DNA of 64,000 nucleotides from Sulfuritalea sp. (lineage in GTDB: Bacteria > Pseudomonadota > Gammaproteobacteria > Burkholderiales > Rhodocyclaceae), in the NCBI GenBank assembly GCA_016712985.1, contig JADJQA010000005.1, positions 134,180 to 198,179 on the forward strand. The letters run 5' to 3'. The notes under the pieces were generated by a model. It did no database searches. It was not told the origin of the DNA and worked only from the letters and a program-made list of their open reading frames with translations. Positions 31,993 to 43,399 of the stretch are shown here, in pieces (positions within the stretch are counted from its first letter, which is position 1; each line of letters opens with the position of its first letter). The position numbers were made by a program, and so were the translations under genes.

Positions 31993-32144
31993 GGCTCTCC
32001 TCCGGTCCAATAGTCCAAGTTGCGGTCGCCGGGCTAAGGTTCCAACCAGCAGGCCCCTGTCCGACGAGTTCACGATGTCATCGCCAATGCGCAAGGCCTG
32101 CTGCTACCGCAGGCACTCTTCAGGGAGACTCCCGTACTCTTGTT

Positions 32145-34886
32145 TCACGCATTATCGCCCGCCTGCCGGGGCAGTGTGAAAACGAAACGCGCGCCGGCCC
32201 CCGGCGTGCTTTCGACCCACAGCCGGCCATGGAAATACTCGATGATCTGGCGACTGATCGGCAGCCCGAGGCCGGTGCCCTGCGGCTTGTCGGTAAGCAC
32301 GTCGGCCGTGCCCGCGCCCTGGCGGAATTTGTCAAAAATCAGATCCTGATCCTCGAGCTGGATGCCGGGTCCGTTGTCGGTAACATCGACCAGCACTTCG
32401 CTGGTCGTGCCGCTGGCGCCGACTGTCACCCGACCGCTCTCTGCGGGGACGAACTTGAGCGCGTTCGACAGCAAATTGACCATCACCTGCATCAGGCGGT
32501 CGCGGTCGGCCATCACGCTGAGCCCCGCTTCGCACCGATCAAGCTCCAGTCTGACGCGCTTCTCGGCGAAAAGGGCGGTCAACGAGTCCGCCGCTTCATG
32601 GATCACTTCGGCCACATCCACCGCCGTCACGGTCCATTCTGCGCGACCGGATTCGAGCTTGGCCAGATCGAGAATCTGGTTGATCAGGCGCGACAGGCGC
32701 ACGGTCTCGCTGACGATGATGCCGAGAAAGCGCGAGCGCTGCGCCAGGTCGATTTTCGGATCCTCGTGGAGCATTTCGGAGAAGGCGCGGATCGAGGTAA
32801 GCGGGGTGCGCAGTTCGTGCGTGACGGTGGAGATAAAATCATCCTTCATGCGATCCAGTTCGAGCAGTCGGGAATTCGCTTCGCGCAGTTCCGCAGTGGC
32901 ACGCCGCAGTTCCAGGGACTTCTGCTCCAGTTCGTGCGAGTAGGCGCGGATCTGCGAAGCCTCATCGAGGATGTTCATGACCTCGTCGATACCCAGCGGT
33001 TCCTCGGTGACCACCGACGCCACCATGGCGCGCGCCGACGCCGAGCCGATGGCGCCCGCCAGCAGGGTTTCGGCGAAGCTGACCAGCCGGGTATCGGCGG
33101 GAAGCTCCTGGATCGACTTCAAACCCCGCTGCCGCGCATGACGATCAAAGGCTTCCTGCGCCCGCTCGCTGCCGAGGAAGCGGCCTGCCAGCGGCAGCAG
33201 GTCGGCGACGCCGGCGCCGCCCCGCCAGCCCGAGACGCCGGCCGCCTCGGCGCCGCCAACGAAGAGGGTCGCCTGCCGCGCCTCGCGCACGTTCGGCACG
33301 CGTTTCAGCGAAACGCCAATGTAGGCGCCGAGATTGGCGAGCATGCTCCACACCAGGCAATGCGTGATCTCGTCGAGTCCGGACAGGCCAAGCAGACGTT
33401 GCGGGTGCAGGAGTTCGATGCCGAACAAACCCTGCGCGATGAAACCATCCGGCAGCCAGCCCGATTTGGCGAAAGACGGCAGCAACAGCGTATAGGTCCA
33501 TAGCAAGAAACCCGCCGCCAGACCCGCCAGCGCACCCTCCCGGGTGCCCCCCTTCCAGCACAGGCCGCCGATCACCACCGGAGCGAACTGGGCCACTGCG
33601 GCAAAGGAAATCAGTCCGATCGAGACCAGCGCATAGGCTTCTCCGGCCACGCGAAAGTACAAATAACCAAGACCAAGGATTATCGCGATCGACCAGCGCC
33701 GGATATCCAGCAAAAGACCCGAAAGGTCGGCGCGTGTCGCCAGCCCCAATATCGGCAGGCGCAACAGCGCCGGCATCACCAGATCGTTGCAGACCATGGT
33801 CGACAAGGCGATGGTTTCGACGATCACCATCCCGGTAGCCGCCGACAGGCCGCCGATATACACCAACAGTGCCAGGGCCTCCTCCTGATGGGCCATCGGC
33901 AGGGTCAAGACGAAGGTATCGGCGTCGACTCCGCCGCCGGGGAAATGCAACAAACCGGCCAGCGCCACGGGAAGCACGAACAGGTTTATCAGGAACAGGT
34001 AGAGCGGAAACATCCATATCGCTCGACTCACATGGTTGACATCGACGTTTTCCACCACCGCGATCTGGAACTGGCGCGGCAAAAGCAACGAGGCGAACAG
34101 GGCCAAAAAGATAAGCGTGCCCCAGGCGCCATAGCTGGCCGGCGCACCGGCAGCGGTCAAACCGCGCGCGAGGTCTGGTACGGCGGCCGCCTTTGCGAAA
34201 ACGTCGCCGATTCCGTCGTTGATTCCCCAGACGACGAAGACGCCCGCCGCCAGAAAGGCGACGAGCTTGACCACGGATTCCACGGCGATGGCGGCGACCA
34301 TCCCTTCGTGACGTTCCGTGGCATCGAGGTGGCGAGTGCCGAACAGGATCGTGAACGCCGCCAGAATCATTGCCACGTACAGCGCGCTGTCCTGTATCAC
34401 GGGGACGGCGCCGGCCTTGGCCGGCATGATGATTTCAGGATAACTGGCGAGAATCGCAAAGCTGTTGGATACCGCCTTGAGCTGCAGGGCGATATACGGA
34501 ATTACGCCGATCACGGCGATGACGGTCACCAAACCGCCGAGCAACTGACTCTTGCCATAGCGCGACGCGACAAAGTCCGCAATCGACGTAATGCGATTGG
34601 CCTTGGCGACCCGGATCATCTTCTGCAGGATGAAGCCAGCCAGTGCAAACAACAGCGTGGGCCCCAGATAGATTGGCAGGAAGCCGATGCCGCTGGCCGC
34701 CGCACGACCGACGCTGCCGTAGAAGGTCCAGGTGGTGCAATAGACACCGAGCGAGAGCGCATACACCAACGGATTGGAGATCAGGGAGCGCCCCGCATCC
34801 GCGCGCCTGTCGGCATACCAGGCGATGGCAAACAGGATTCCCAGGTAACCAAACGAAGCAAGAACGATCACCCAACCCGCCAACAT
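32145..34886 (-). CDS. Sodium:solute symporter/histidine kinase fusion (CbrA-like)
   Basis: 913 residues from ATG 34886, one base after the previous stop. The N-terminal half is an SSS-family transporter of about 13 membrane segments (GYLGILFAIAWYADRR, YCTTWTFYGSVGRAAASG). A STAC-like connector follows (about 545-625: VADLLPLAGRFLGSERAQEAF). Then comes a coiled coil and a kinase core with the H-box at His690 (HELRTPLTS), NLLSNALKF, DNGPG and GTGLGLPIS. No PAS domain is apparent, unlike Pseudomonas CbrA. It probably senses and may transport a carboxylate or amino acid. The adjacent acsA suggests acetate, which is inference. Its partner is the downstream response regulator. Confidence 0.92.
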   Translation of the reverse strand: MLAGWVIVLASFGYLGILFAIAWYADRRADAGRSLISNPLVYALSLGVYCTTWTFYGSVGRAAASGIGFLPIYLGPTLLFALAGFILQKMIRVAKANRITSIADFVASRYGKSQLLGGLVTVIAVIGVIPYIALQLKAVSNSFAILASYPEIIMPAKAGAVPVIQDSALYVAMILAAFTILFGTRHLDATERHEGMVAAIAVESVVKLVAFLAAGVFVVWGINDGIGDVFAKAAAVPDLARGLTAAGAPASYGAWGTLIFLALFASLLLPRQFQIAVVENVDVNHVSRAIWMFPLYLFLINLFVLPVALAGLLHFPGGGVDADTFVLTLPMAHQEEALALLVYIGGLSAATGMVIVETIALSTMVCNDLVMPALLRLPILGLATRADLSGLLLDIRRWSIAIILGLGYLYFRVAGEAYALVSIGLISFAAVAQFAPVVIGGLCWKGGTREGALAGLAAGFLLWTYTLLLPSFAKSGWLPDGFIAQGLFGIELLHPQRLLGLSGLDEITHCLVWSMLANLGAYIGVSLKRVPNVREARQATLFVGGAEAAGVSGWRGGAGVADLLPLAGRFLGSERAQEAFDRHARQRGLKSIQELPADTRLVSFAETLLAGAIGSASARAMVASVVTEEPLGIDEVMNILDEASQIRAYSHELEQKSLELRRATAELREANSRLLELDRMKDDFISTVTHELRTPLTSIRAFSEMLHEDPKIDLAQRSRFLGIIVSETVRLSRLINQILDLAKLESGRAEWTVTAVDVAEVIHEAADSLTALFAEKRVRLELDRCEAGLSVMADRDRLMQVMVNLLSNALKFVPAESGRVTVGASGTTSEVLVDVTDNGPGIQLEDQDLIFDKFRQGAGTADVLTDKPQGTGLGLPISRQIIEYFHGRLWVESTPGAGARFVFTLPRQAGDNA

Positions 34887-34887
34887 C

Positions 34888-35088
34888 TCAGTCGCCGCGC
34901 CTTTCAACCACCCACGCCATGAGTGCAATGAGGCCTGCCCAAGAGCTCATCAGCCAGACGTAGAGCGGTGGCAGACCGAAAAAGTCCCCGCTGCGGCTGA
35001 ACACCGAAAGCAAGGGATAGTTGAACAAGATGCAGCCGATCAGGAACAGAAAGGCGAGACGCGGCGCTACGAGTCGGGAGCGGATCAT
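34888..35088 (-). CDS. Small two-helix membrane protein, DUF485-like in position
   Basis: 66 residues. ATG 35088 has GGAGATG upstream. Two hydrophobic stretches (LAFLFLIGCILFNYPLLSVF and YVWLMSSWAGLIALMAWVV) with a short polar turn, and a charged C-terminus (VERRGD). It precedes the symporter-kinase by one base. Many acetate symporters (ActP type) have a small two-helix companion gene in this place (DUF485/DUF4212), so an accessory subunit of the transporter-kinase is likely. I do not recognise a more specific family. Confidence 0.75.
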   Translation of the reverse strand: MIRSRLVAPRLAFLFLIGCILFNYPLLSVFSRSGDFFGLPPLYVWLMSSWAGLIALMAWVVERRGD

Positions 35089-35181
35089 GTCGTCATCTCC
35101 GGGAAAGAACCTGTGCCAGCGGGAATCCTACGCCGAATGACGAACGCCGACATATACATACCGTCCCCTGCAGAGGCGGGA

Positions 35182-35216
35182 AACAAAAGCGCCCGTCTTG
35201 CGAGGGCGCTTTTGTT
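35182..35216 (-). terminator. Rho-independent terminator downstream of acsA
   Basis: A perfect 13-bp inverted repeat, aacaaaagcgccc (35182-35194) and gggcgcttttgtt (35204-35216), with a nine-base loop. The A/T-rich ends give a U-tract on either strand. It is 80 bases past the acsA stop and before the 66-aa gene, so it separates acsA from the sensor operon. Confidence 0.88.
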
Positions 35217-35296
35217 CGATTATGGCAACGCTCTGCGTGCTGGGGCTTACACTTGATGCCCGAAAGCCGCGGTATCCAATCGGACGCGGGCCGGTG

Positions 35297-37279
35297 TCAG
35301 GCGTTGTGCTTCAACTGATCCAGAATCCCCGGGTTTTCCAGCGTCGAGACATCCTGGGTGATGTCTTCGCCCTTGGCCAGACTGCGCAGCAGGCGGCGCA
35401 TGATCTTGCCGGAACGCGTCTTCGGCAGGTTGTCGCCGAAACGGATGTCCTTGGGCTTGGCGATCGGTCCGATTTCCTTGCCGACCCAGTTGCGCAGCTC
35501 GTTGGCGATCTTCTTCGCTTCTTCGTCCGAGGGACGCGCCTGCTTCAGCACGACAAAGGCGCAGATCGCCTCGCCGGCCAGATCATCGGGACGACCCACC
35601 ACGGCGGCTTCCGCCACCAGCGGATTGGATACCAGCGCCGACTCGATTTCCATGGTGCCCATGCGGTGCCCGGACACGTTCAGCACATCGTCGATGCGAC
35701 CCATGATGGTGAAATAGCCGGTCTTCGCGTCGCGCACCGCGCCATCGCCCGCCAGATACGTGGTGCCGCCGAAATCCACCGGGAAGTAGGACTTCTTGTA
35801 ACGCTCCGGATCGCCGTAGATGGTGCGGATCATGCCCGGCCAGGGCTTCTTGACCACGAGGAAGCCGCCCTTGCCCCATTCGACATCATTGCCGGTCTCG
35901 TCGACGATGGCGGCCATGATGCCGGGGAAAGGCAGGGTGCAGGAACCCGGCACCAACGGCGTTACGCCCGGCAGCGGAGTGATCATGTGGCCGCCCGGCT
36001 CGGTCTGCCAGAAGGTGTCCACGATCGGGCAGCGCGCCCCGCCAATGTTGTTGTAGTACCACATCCAGGCTTCCGGATTGATTGGCTCGCCCACCGAACC
36101 GAGCAGACGCAGGGAACTCAGATCGTAGTTCTTCGGGTGCGTGGTCGGCGTGGTTTCGCTGGCCTTGATCAGCGAGCGAATGGCGGTCGGCGCGGTGTAG
36201 AAAATAGTGACCTTGTGGGTCTGGATGGTCTTCCAGAAACGCCCGGCATCGGGGTAGGTCGGCACACCTTCGAACACCACTTCGGTGGCGCCGCAGGCCA
36301 GCGGGCCGTAAGCGATGTAGGTATGCCCGGTCACCCAGCCGATGTCGGCGGTGCACCAGAAGATGTCGTCCGGCTTGATGTCGAAGGTCCACTTCATGGT
36401 CACGATGGCATGCAGCAGATAGCCTCCAGAACTGTGCTGCACGCCCTTCGGCTTGCCGGTGGAACCCGAGGTGTAGAGCAGGAACAGCGGATGCTCGGCC
36501 TCAACCCATTCGGGTTCGCAGACATCGGACTGGCCGGCGGTAACGTCATTCCACCACTTGTCGCGGCCGGCAACCATGTTGCACGGTCCGCCGGTGCGCT
36601 TGAAGACGATGATCGTTTTGATCGACTCGCAGCCGCCCATGGCGATACCGTCGTCGACAGCCGGCTTCAGGGGAATGTTCTTGCCGCCGCGGCACTGCTC
36701 GTCGGACGTAATCACGGCCACCGCGCCGGCATCCTGGATGCGTTCCTGCACGCTCTTCGCCGAGAAGCCGCCGAACACCACCGAATGGACGGCGCCAATG
36801 CGGGCACAGGCCTGCATGGCGACCACGCCTTCGACAGACATCGGCATGTAGATCAGGACGCGATCGCCCTTCTTGATGCCCTGCGCGCGCAGCGCGTTGG
36901 CAAACCGCGCAACCTGCGACAGCAGCTCCCTATACGTCACCTTGGTGGACTTGCCGCCGTCAGCTTCAAAAATGATTGCGACCTTGTCGCCCAGGCCGGC
37001 CTCGATGTTGCGATCGAGACAGTTGAAGGAGACATTCAGCTTGCCGTCGGCAAACCACTGATAGAAAGGGGCCTTGGAGTCGTCCAGCGACTTGGTGAAG
37101 GGCTGCTTCCAGGTCATGTGTTCCCGCGCCAAGCGAGCCCAGTAGCCGGCGTAATCCTGATCGGCCTCCTTGCACAGAGCCTCATAAGCCGCCATCCCGG
37201 AAATCGTGGCCTTCTTGACCACGGCATCCGATGGGGGAAATAGACGGGTTTCCGTACCAACTGATTCGATGCTTGACAT
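35297..37279 (-). CDS. acsA: Acetyl-CoA synthetase (AMP-forming)
   Basis: Activates acetate to acetyl-CoA via acetyl-AMP. 660 residues from ATG 37279, preceded by GGAGAGG; an upstream reading of 104 more residues has no family match. The ANL motifs are present: [18 protein letters not shown] (P-loop), the [13 protein letters not shown] acetate-pocket tryptophan segment, [12 protein letters not shown], and the C-terminal TRSGKIMRR with the lysine usually controlled by acetylation. The terminator at 35182-35216 follows. It neighbours the symporter-kinase operon, which may control it. Confidence 0.96.
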   Translation of the reverse strand: MSSIESVGTETRLFPPSDAVVKKATISGMAAYEALCKEADQDYAGYWARLAREHMTWKQPFTKSLDDSKAPFYQWFADGKLNVSFNCLDRNIEAGLGDKVAIIFEADGGKSTKVTYRELLSQVARFANALRAQGIKKGDRVLIYMPMSVEGVVAMQACARIGAVHSVVFGGFSAKSVQERIQDAGAVAVITSDEQCRGGKNIPLKPAVDDGIAMGGCESIKTIIVFKRTGGPCNMVAGRDKWWNDVTAGQSDVCEPEWVEAEHPLFLLYTSGSTGKPKGVQHSSGGYLLHAIVTMKWTFDIKPDDIFWCTADIGWVTGHTYIAYGPLACGATEVVFEGVPTYPDAGRFWKTIQTHKVTIFYTAPTAIRSLIKASETTPTTHPKNYDLSSLRLLGSVGEPINPEAWMWYYNNIGGARCPIVDTFWQTEPGGHMITPLPGVTPLVPGSCTLPFPGIMAAIVDETGNDVEWGKGGFLVVKKPWPGMIRTIYGDPERYKKSYFPVDFGGTTYLAGDGAVRDAKTGYFTIMGRIDDVLNVSGHRMGTMEIESALVSNPLVAEAAVVGRPDDLAGEAICAFVVLKQARPSDEEAKKIANELRNWVGKEIGPIAKPKDIRFGDNLPKTRSGKIMRRLLRSLAKGEDITQDVSTLENPGILDQLKHNA

Positions 37280-37556
37280 TGACACCTCTCCTCTCGCCAG
37301 GGACCGGATGGAATCCGGATGATTGAAATCTCTGAATCTTCTGCCACTTCGGCAAGGCCCGCCGCTCGGCCGGTGCGCTTCCCGCCATGCCAAGAATTCG
37401 CGGTGGACATTATTGGACGGCCTTGCCAAGTCGGGCGATTCTAAGCACTTCTGGATCAAAGCGGAAGAGTCTTCCGCGCGGAACTTGCCATGCGTCCAGA
37501 CATCAGCCGCCGGCTCCTGAGTTACTATTGTCGCCCCGTCCCCCTTGTAGCGTGTC

Positions 37557-38084
37557 ATGAACCGACTTACCAAAACCATGGAGGCTTTCATATTCTGGAG
37601 CCGCTGGCTGCAGGCCCCGCTGTATCTGGGCCTGATCGTCGCGCAGGGGGTCTATGTGTACCAGTTCATGCATGAACTGGCCCATCTGGTAACCAAGACG
37701 GGAACCCTGACCGAGTCCGAAGTGATGCTCATCGTGCTGGGGCTGATCGATGTCGTGATGATCGCCAACCTGCTGCTGATGGTCACCATCGGCGGTTACG
37801 AAACCTTCGTTTCACGGCTTGATCTGGATGGGCATCCCGACCAGCCGGAATGGCTGTCACATGTCAATGCCGGCGTCCTCAAGGTGAAGCTGGCAATCGC
37901 CCTCATCAGCATTTCCTCGATCCACCTGCTGCGCACCTTCATCAACGCCCCGCATGTCGAAGACCGCGTCATCATCACGCAAGTCACCATCCACGCGGCC
38001 TTCCTCCTTTCAGCCATCGCCATTGCCTACACGGACAAGATCATGATGCAGGCCATCGCGGCGCGCCAATCCAGCCAACACTAA
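37557..38084 (+). CDS. UPF0114 (YqhA-like) family membrane protein
   Basis: 175 residues with about four hydrophobic segments ([68 protein letters not shown] and [16 protein letters not shown]). The [11 protein letters not shown] block is typical of the family. Function unknown. Start ATG 37557. It is divergent from acsA across 277 bases and precedes fumarase by 12 bases, so it is probably cotranscribed with it. Confidence 0.85.
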   Translation: MNRLTKTMEAFIFWSRWLQAPLYLGLIVAQGVYVYQFMHELAHLVTKTGTLTESEVMLIVLGLIDVVMIANLLLMVTIGGYETFVSRLDLDGHPDQPEWLSHVNAGVLKVKLAIALISISSIHLLRTFINAPHVEDRVIITQVTIHAAFLLSAIAIAYTDKIMMQAIAARQSSQH

Positions 38085-38096
38085 ATCGGAGCTTCC

Positions 38097-39616
38097 ATGA
38101 CCACCATTCGCCAGGACGATTTCATCCAGTCCATCGCCGACGCCTTCCAGTTCATCAGCTACTACCATCCGCTCGACTACATCACTGCTCTCGGCGCCGC
38201 CTATGAGCGCGAGGAATCCCCCGCCGCGAAGGACGCCATAGCCCAGATCCTCACCAACAGCCGCATGTCGGCCGAAGGCCACCGGCCCATCTGTCAGGAC
38301 ACCGGGATAGCGCTGGTCTTCCTCAAGGTCGGCATGCAGGTGCAGTGGGACGCCACGCTCTCGGTGCAGGAAATGGTCGATGAAGGCGTGCGCCGCGCCT
38401 ACGGCAACGTCGACAATCCCCTGCGCGCCTCGGTGCTGGCCGACCCGGCCGGCACGCGCAAGAACACCAAGGACAACACGCCGGCGGTGGTGCACTACGA
38501 GATCGTGCCCGGCGACCACGTCGAGGTCATCTGCGCCGCCAAGGGCGGCGGTTCGGAAGCCAAGGCCAAGTTCGCCATGCTGAATCCCTCCGACGACCTG
38601 GTCGAATGGATACTCAAGACAGTGCCGACGATGGGCGCCGGCTGGTGTCCGCCAGGGATCCTGGGAGTCGGCATCGGCGGCACGCCGGAAAAGGCCATGC
38701 TGCTGGCCAAGGAAGCCATCATGGCCCCGGTGGACATCCAGGAATTGAAAGCTCGCGGAGCAAAAACCCGCGCAGAAGAGTTGCGTCTCGAACTCTACGA
38801 AAAGATCAATGCCCTGGGCATCGGTGCGCAGGGTCTCGGCGGCCTGACCACGGTGCTCGATGTCAAGGTGCTGGACTACCCGACGCATGCCGCCAACCTG
38901 CCGGTGGCGCTGATCCCCAACTGCGCCGCGACGCGCCACATCCATTTCGAACTCGACGGCTTCGGCCCTGCGCACTTGCAGCCGCCCAGCCTCGAAGACT
39001 GGCCCAAGGTAACCTGGCAGGCCGACGCGGCGACTGCCACGCGCGTCGACCTGAACAGCCTTACAAAAGCGCAGGTAGCGGCCTGGAGGCCCGGCCAGAA
39101 GCTGCTGCTCAACGGCAAGATGCTCACCGGCCGCGACGCCGCCCACAAGCGCATCGCCGACATGCTGGGCAAGGGCGAAAACTGCCGGTCGATTTCACCA
39201 ATCGCGTCATCTACTACGTCGGCCCGGTGGATCCGGTACGGGACGAAGTGGTGGGCCCGGCGGGACCGACCACCGGCACGCGAATGGACAAGTTCACCCG
39301 GATGATGCTGGAACAGACCGGCCTGATCTCGATGATCGGCAAGTCCGAGCGTGGCCCGGCGGCGATCGAGGCGATCAAGGACAACAAGTCGGCCTACCTG
39401 ATGGCTGTCGGTGGCGCCGCCTACCTGGTCGCCAAAGCGATCAAATCGGCCAAGGTGGTGGGCTTCGCCGACCTCGGCATGGAAGCCATCTACGAATTCG
39501 ACGTCAAGGACATGCCGGTCACCGTCGCCGTCGATTCGCTGGGCACGTCGGTGCACATCACCGGGCCGAAGGAATGGCAGGCGAAGATCGGCAAGGTTTC
39601 CGTAAAGGTTGCTTGA
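38097..39616 (+). CDS. fum: Class I fumarate hydratase ([4Fe-4S]), single frameshift
   Basis: Interconverts fumarate and malate. Restored length is about 506 residues, normal for class I. The first frame carries the alpha part (PICQDTGIALVFLKVG, with an Fe-S cysteine; AAKGGGSEAKAKF; WCPPGILGVGIGG, with another). Near 39180 the frame shifts: after MLGKGE the sequence reads GCGAAAACTGCC where one more A would continue KLPVDFTNRVIYYVGPVDPV. The C-terminal part (GPTTGTRMDKFTRMML) then runs to the stop at 39614-39616. One base is missing from an A run, probably a sequence error. The stop overlaps the next gene's upstream region. Confidence 0.92.
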
Positions 39617-39617
39617 A

Positions 39618-40889
39618 ATGAGAATTGAAACCATCGCCGTGCATGGCGGCTACAGTCCCGATCCGACCACCAAGGCGGTGGCGGTGCCGATCTACCAGAC
39701 CAGCTCCTACGCCTTCGACGACACCCAGCACGGCGCCGACCTGTTCGACCTGAAGGTCGCCGGCAACATCTACACGCGCATCATGAACCCGACCACCGAC
39801 GTGCTGGAAAAGCGCATGGCGGAACTCGAAGGCGGCATCGCGGCGTTGGGTGTGGCATCCGGAATGGCGGCGATCACCTACGCCATCCAGACCATCGCCG
39901 AAGCCGGCGACAACATCGTCTCGGCCGGCACGCTATATGGGGGCAGCTACAACCTGTTCGCCCATACCCTGCCGCAATACGGCATCGAAGTCCGCTTCGC
40001 CGACTACCGCAACCCCGAATCCTTCCGCGCCCTGATTGACGGCAGCACCAAGGCGGTATTCTGCGAATCGATCGGCAATCCCCTCGGCAACGTCGTCGAC
40101 CTCGCCGCGCTGGCCAGGGTCGCCCATGAAGCCGGCGTGCCGCTGATCGTGGACAACACGGTACCGACGCCTTACCTGTGCCGCCCTTTCGAGCACGGCG
40201 CAGACATCGTGTTGCACGCCCTGACCAAGTACCTCGGTGGGCATGGCAACAGCATTGGTGGCGTCATAGTCGATTCCGGAAAATTTCCCTGGGCGCAGCA
40301 CAAAGCGCGCTTCAAGCGCCTCAACGAACCGGACGTTTCCTATCATGGCGTGGTCTACACCGAGGCCCTCGGCCCCGCGGCCTACATCGGCCGCGCCCGC
40401 GTCGTGCCGCTACGCAACACCGGCGCGGCAATCTCGCCTTTCAATTCCTTCCTGATCCTGCAGGGCATCGAAACCCTGGCGCTACGCATGGACCGGATCT
40501 GCAAGAACACGCTGGCGGTGGCAAACTACCTCAAAGGTCATACCAAGGTGAAGTGGGTCAATTACGCCGGCCTGCCCGACCACGTCGATCATGTCCTGAT
40601 CCAGAAATACATGGGCGGCCGCGCCTCGGGCATCCTGTCGTTCGGCGTTGGCGGCGGCATGGCCGGCGGCGGGCGTTTCCAGGACGCCTTGAAGCTGGTC
40701 ACCCGCCTGGTGAACATCGGCGATGCCAAGAGTCTGGCCTGCCACCCGGCCAGCACCACGCATCGCCAGCTTGGCCCCGAGGAGATGAAGAAGGCCGGTG
40801 TATCCGAAGACATGGTGCGACTGTCGATCGGCATCGAGCACGTCGACGACATCAAGGCCGACCTGGAGCAGGCGCTGGCGGCCGTGTAG
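39618..40889 (+). CDS. metY: O-acetylhomoserine aminocarboxypropyltransferase (sulfhydrylase)
   Basis: PLP enzyme that makes homocysteine from O-acetylhomoserine and sulfide. 423 residues from ATG 39618, one base after the fumarase stop; a TTG at 39609 is the weaker alternative. Family blocks: YTRIMNPTTDVLEKRMAELEGG, ALGVASGMAAITYAI, and the PLP-lysine segment VLHALTKYLGGHGNSIGG. It is the long cystathionine gamma-synthase-superfamily type with the extra loop KRLNEPDVSYHGVVYTE. Placement directly after fumarase may only reflect cotranscription; no methionine-synthesis partner is near. Confidence 0.92.
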   Translation: MRIETIAVHGGYSPDPTTKAVAVPIYQTSSYAFDDTQHGADLFDLKVAGNIYTRIMNPTTDVLEKRMAELEGGIAALGVASGMAAITYAIQTIAEAGDNIVSAGTLYGGSYNLFAHTLPQYGIEVRFADYRNPESFRALIDGSTKAVFCESIGNPLGNVVDLAALARVAHEAGVPLIVDNTVPTPYLCRPFEHGADIVLHALTKYLGGHGNSIGGVIVDSGKFPWAQHKARFKRLNEPDVSYHGVVYTEALGPAAYIGRARVVPLRNTGAAISPFNSFLILQGIETLALRMDRICKNTLAVANYLKGHTKVKWVNYAGLPDHVDHVLIQKYMGGRASGILSFGVGGGMAGGGRFQDALKLVTRLVNIGDAKSLACHPASTTHRQLGPEEMKKAGVSEDMVRLSIGIEHVDDIKADLEQALAAV

Positions 40890-40906
40890 CGCCGGGTCCG
40901 GGATTG

Positions 40907-41236
40907 CTACGCGCCCAGCAGTCGACGAGCCAGCAGGGTTTGCATGTCTCGCCGACCATCGACAACCAGGTAGATGTAGACACGTATCCCGACCGTGCGA
41001 TAGATCAGGCGATACGGCTTGAAGAAGACCTGCCTGTAGTCCCGGATGCCGAGTGCCAGGAGTTCCTTTGGAAACGAGCCCCTTTCGGGAAACGAACACA
41101 GGCTGGCAATCGACTTCTCGATCCGGTCGAGCACATGCCTTGCGGCGGACTGCGAGTGATGTCCGGAGATGTAGTCGAAGAGTTCCTCGAGGTCGCGCTC
41201 GGCGTCCCCGGTCAACAACACCTCATAACGCTGCAT
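40907..41236 (-). CDS. RelE/ParE-family toxin
   Basis: 109 residues. ParE-like fold: an N-terminal strand (RYEVLLTGDAERDLEELFDYI), a helix hairpin with SAARHVLDRIEKSIASLCSFPERGS, then strands (DYRQVFFKPYRLIYRTVGIRVYIYLVVDGRRDM). ParE toxins act on DNA gyrase and RelE toxins cleave mRNA; the sequence favours the ParE/RelE type without deciding. Its start overlaps the antitoxin stop. Located between metY and phosphoglucomutase, both transcribed toward it or past it. Confidence 0.9.
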   Translation of the reverse strand: MQRYEVLLTGDAERDLEELFDYISGHHSQSAARHVLDRIEKSIASLCSFPERGSFPKELLALGIRDYRQVFFKPYRLIYRTVGIRVYIYLVVDGRRDMQTLLARRLLGA

Positions 41237-41511
41237 CAGGCTGCGGCCTTCTTCTCGCGCAGACGCTTGATGACCGTTGCAGCAGGCGTGACGCGGCCCG
41301 CTTCGATCTGCCGGTTGCCGAGGGCGAGGATCTTGAGGAGGGCCATGGTCTCCTGGGTTTCCTCATACGACGCGATGTCCTGGATCACGGCCGTGGCCTC
41401 GCCATTCTGGGTAATTACCATCGGTTCTCGCTGCGCGGCAAGTTGCCGGACGATTTCCGCCGCATTGGCCTTGAAATAGCTGATGGGTTTGATCTGACTG
41501 GAAAGCTTCAT
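41236..41511 (-). CDS. Phd/YefM-type antitoxin
   Basis: 91 residues from ATG 41511 (a GTG at 41526 would add five). The N-terminal half has the Phd fold: IKPISYFKANAAEIVRQLAAQREPMVITQNGEATAVIQDIASYEE. The C-terminal half (TMALLKILALGNRQIEAG...) would wrap the toxin. Such antitoxins neutralise the partner toxin and repress their own operon through a palindrome, here at 41539-41567. Overlaps the toxin start by one base. Confidence 0.9.
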   Translation of the reverse strand: MKLSSQIKPISYFKANAAEIVRQLAAQREPMVITQNGEATAVIQDIASYEETQETMALLKILALGNRQIEAGRVTPAATVIKRLREKKAAA

Positions 41512-41538
41512 GCCCGGCACCCCCAAAACAAGTTCGAT

Positions 41539-41567
41539 AGGACCGAATATAGACTCTATTCGGTCCT
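41539..41567 (-). promoter_or_regulatory. Perfect palindromic operator of the toxin-antitoxin operon
   Basis: aggaccgaata (41539-41549), seven bases, then tattcggtcct (41557-41567): an 11-bp arm pair without mismatch, 28 bases upstream of the antitoxin ATG. It is an AT/GC-mixed site in otherwise GC-rich DNA, consistent with Phd/YefM autoregulation. It also contains TATAGACTC, which may be part of a -10 region. Confidence 0.8.
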
Positions 41568-41615
41568 ACTGCAATCCAACGAGTTTCGCCGCTGGACGAC
41601 TCCGGCTTTGCAGGC

Positions 41616-43278
<1,663 letters not shown>

Positions 43279-43309
43279 TTAAGAATAGCAAGAGTCTATA
43301 CCGCAAACC

Positions 43310-43327
43310 GCCCCTTGCAGAAGGGGC
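43310..43327. terminator. Short hairpin between the flavin oxidoreductase gene and phosphoglucomutase
   Basis: gcccctt (43310-43316), four-base loop, aaggggc (43321-43327). The stem is perfect, but no T-run follows on the minus strand. It might be a weak terminator for the minus-strand genes ending at 43400. Nothing else stands out in 43258-43399. Confidence 0.35.
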
Positions 43328-43399
43328 ATTCATCCGGCTACATTCTCTTCCCGGATGATGTGCCTTGACGCGGCCCGTCGCCAGGGCGGACGGCAGCCC

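Noticed and set aside
35089..35180. A TGGCAC-like sequence before the 66-aa gene that might be a sigma-54 promoter
   Set aside because: The essential GC of the -12 element is missing at the correct spacing.
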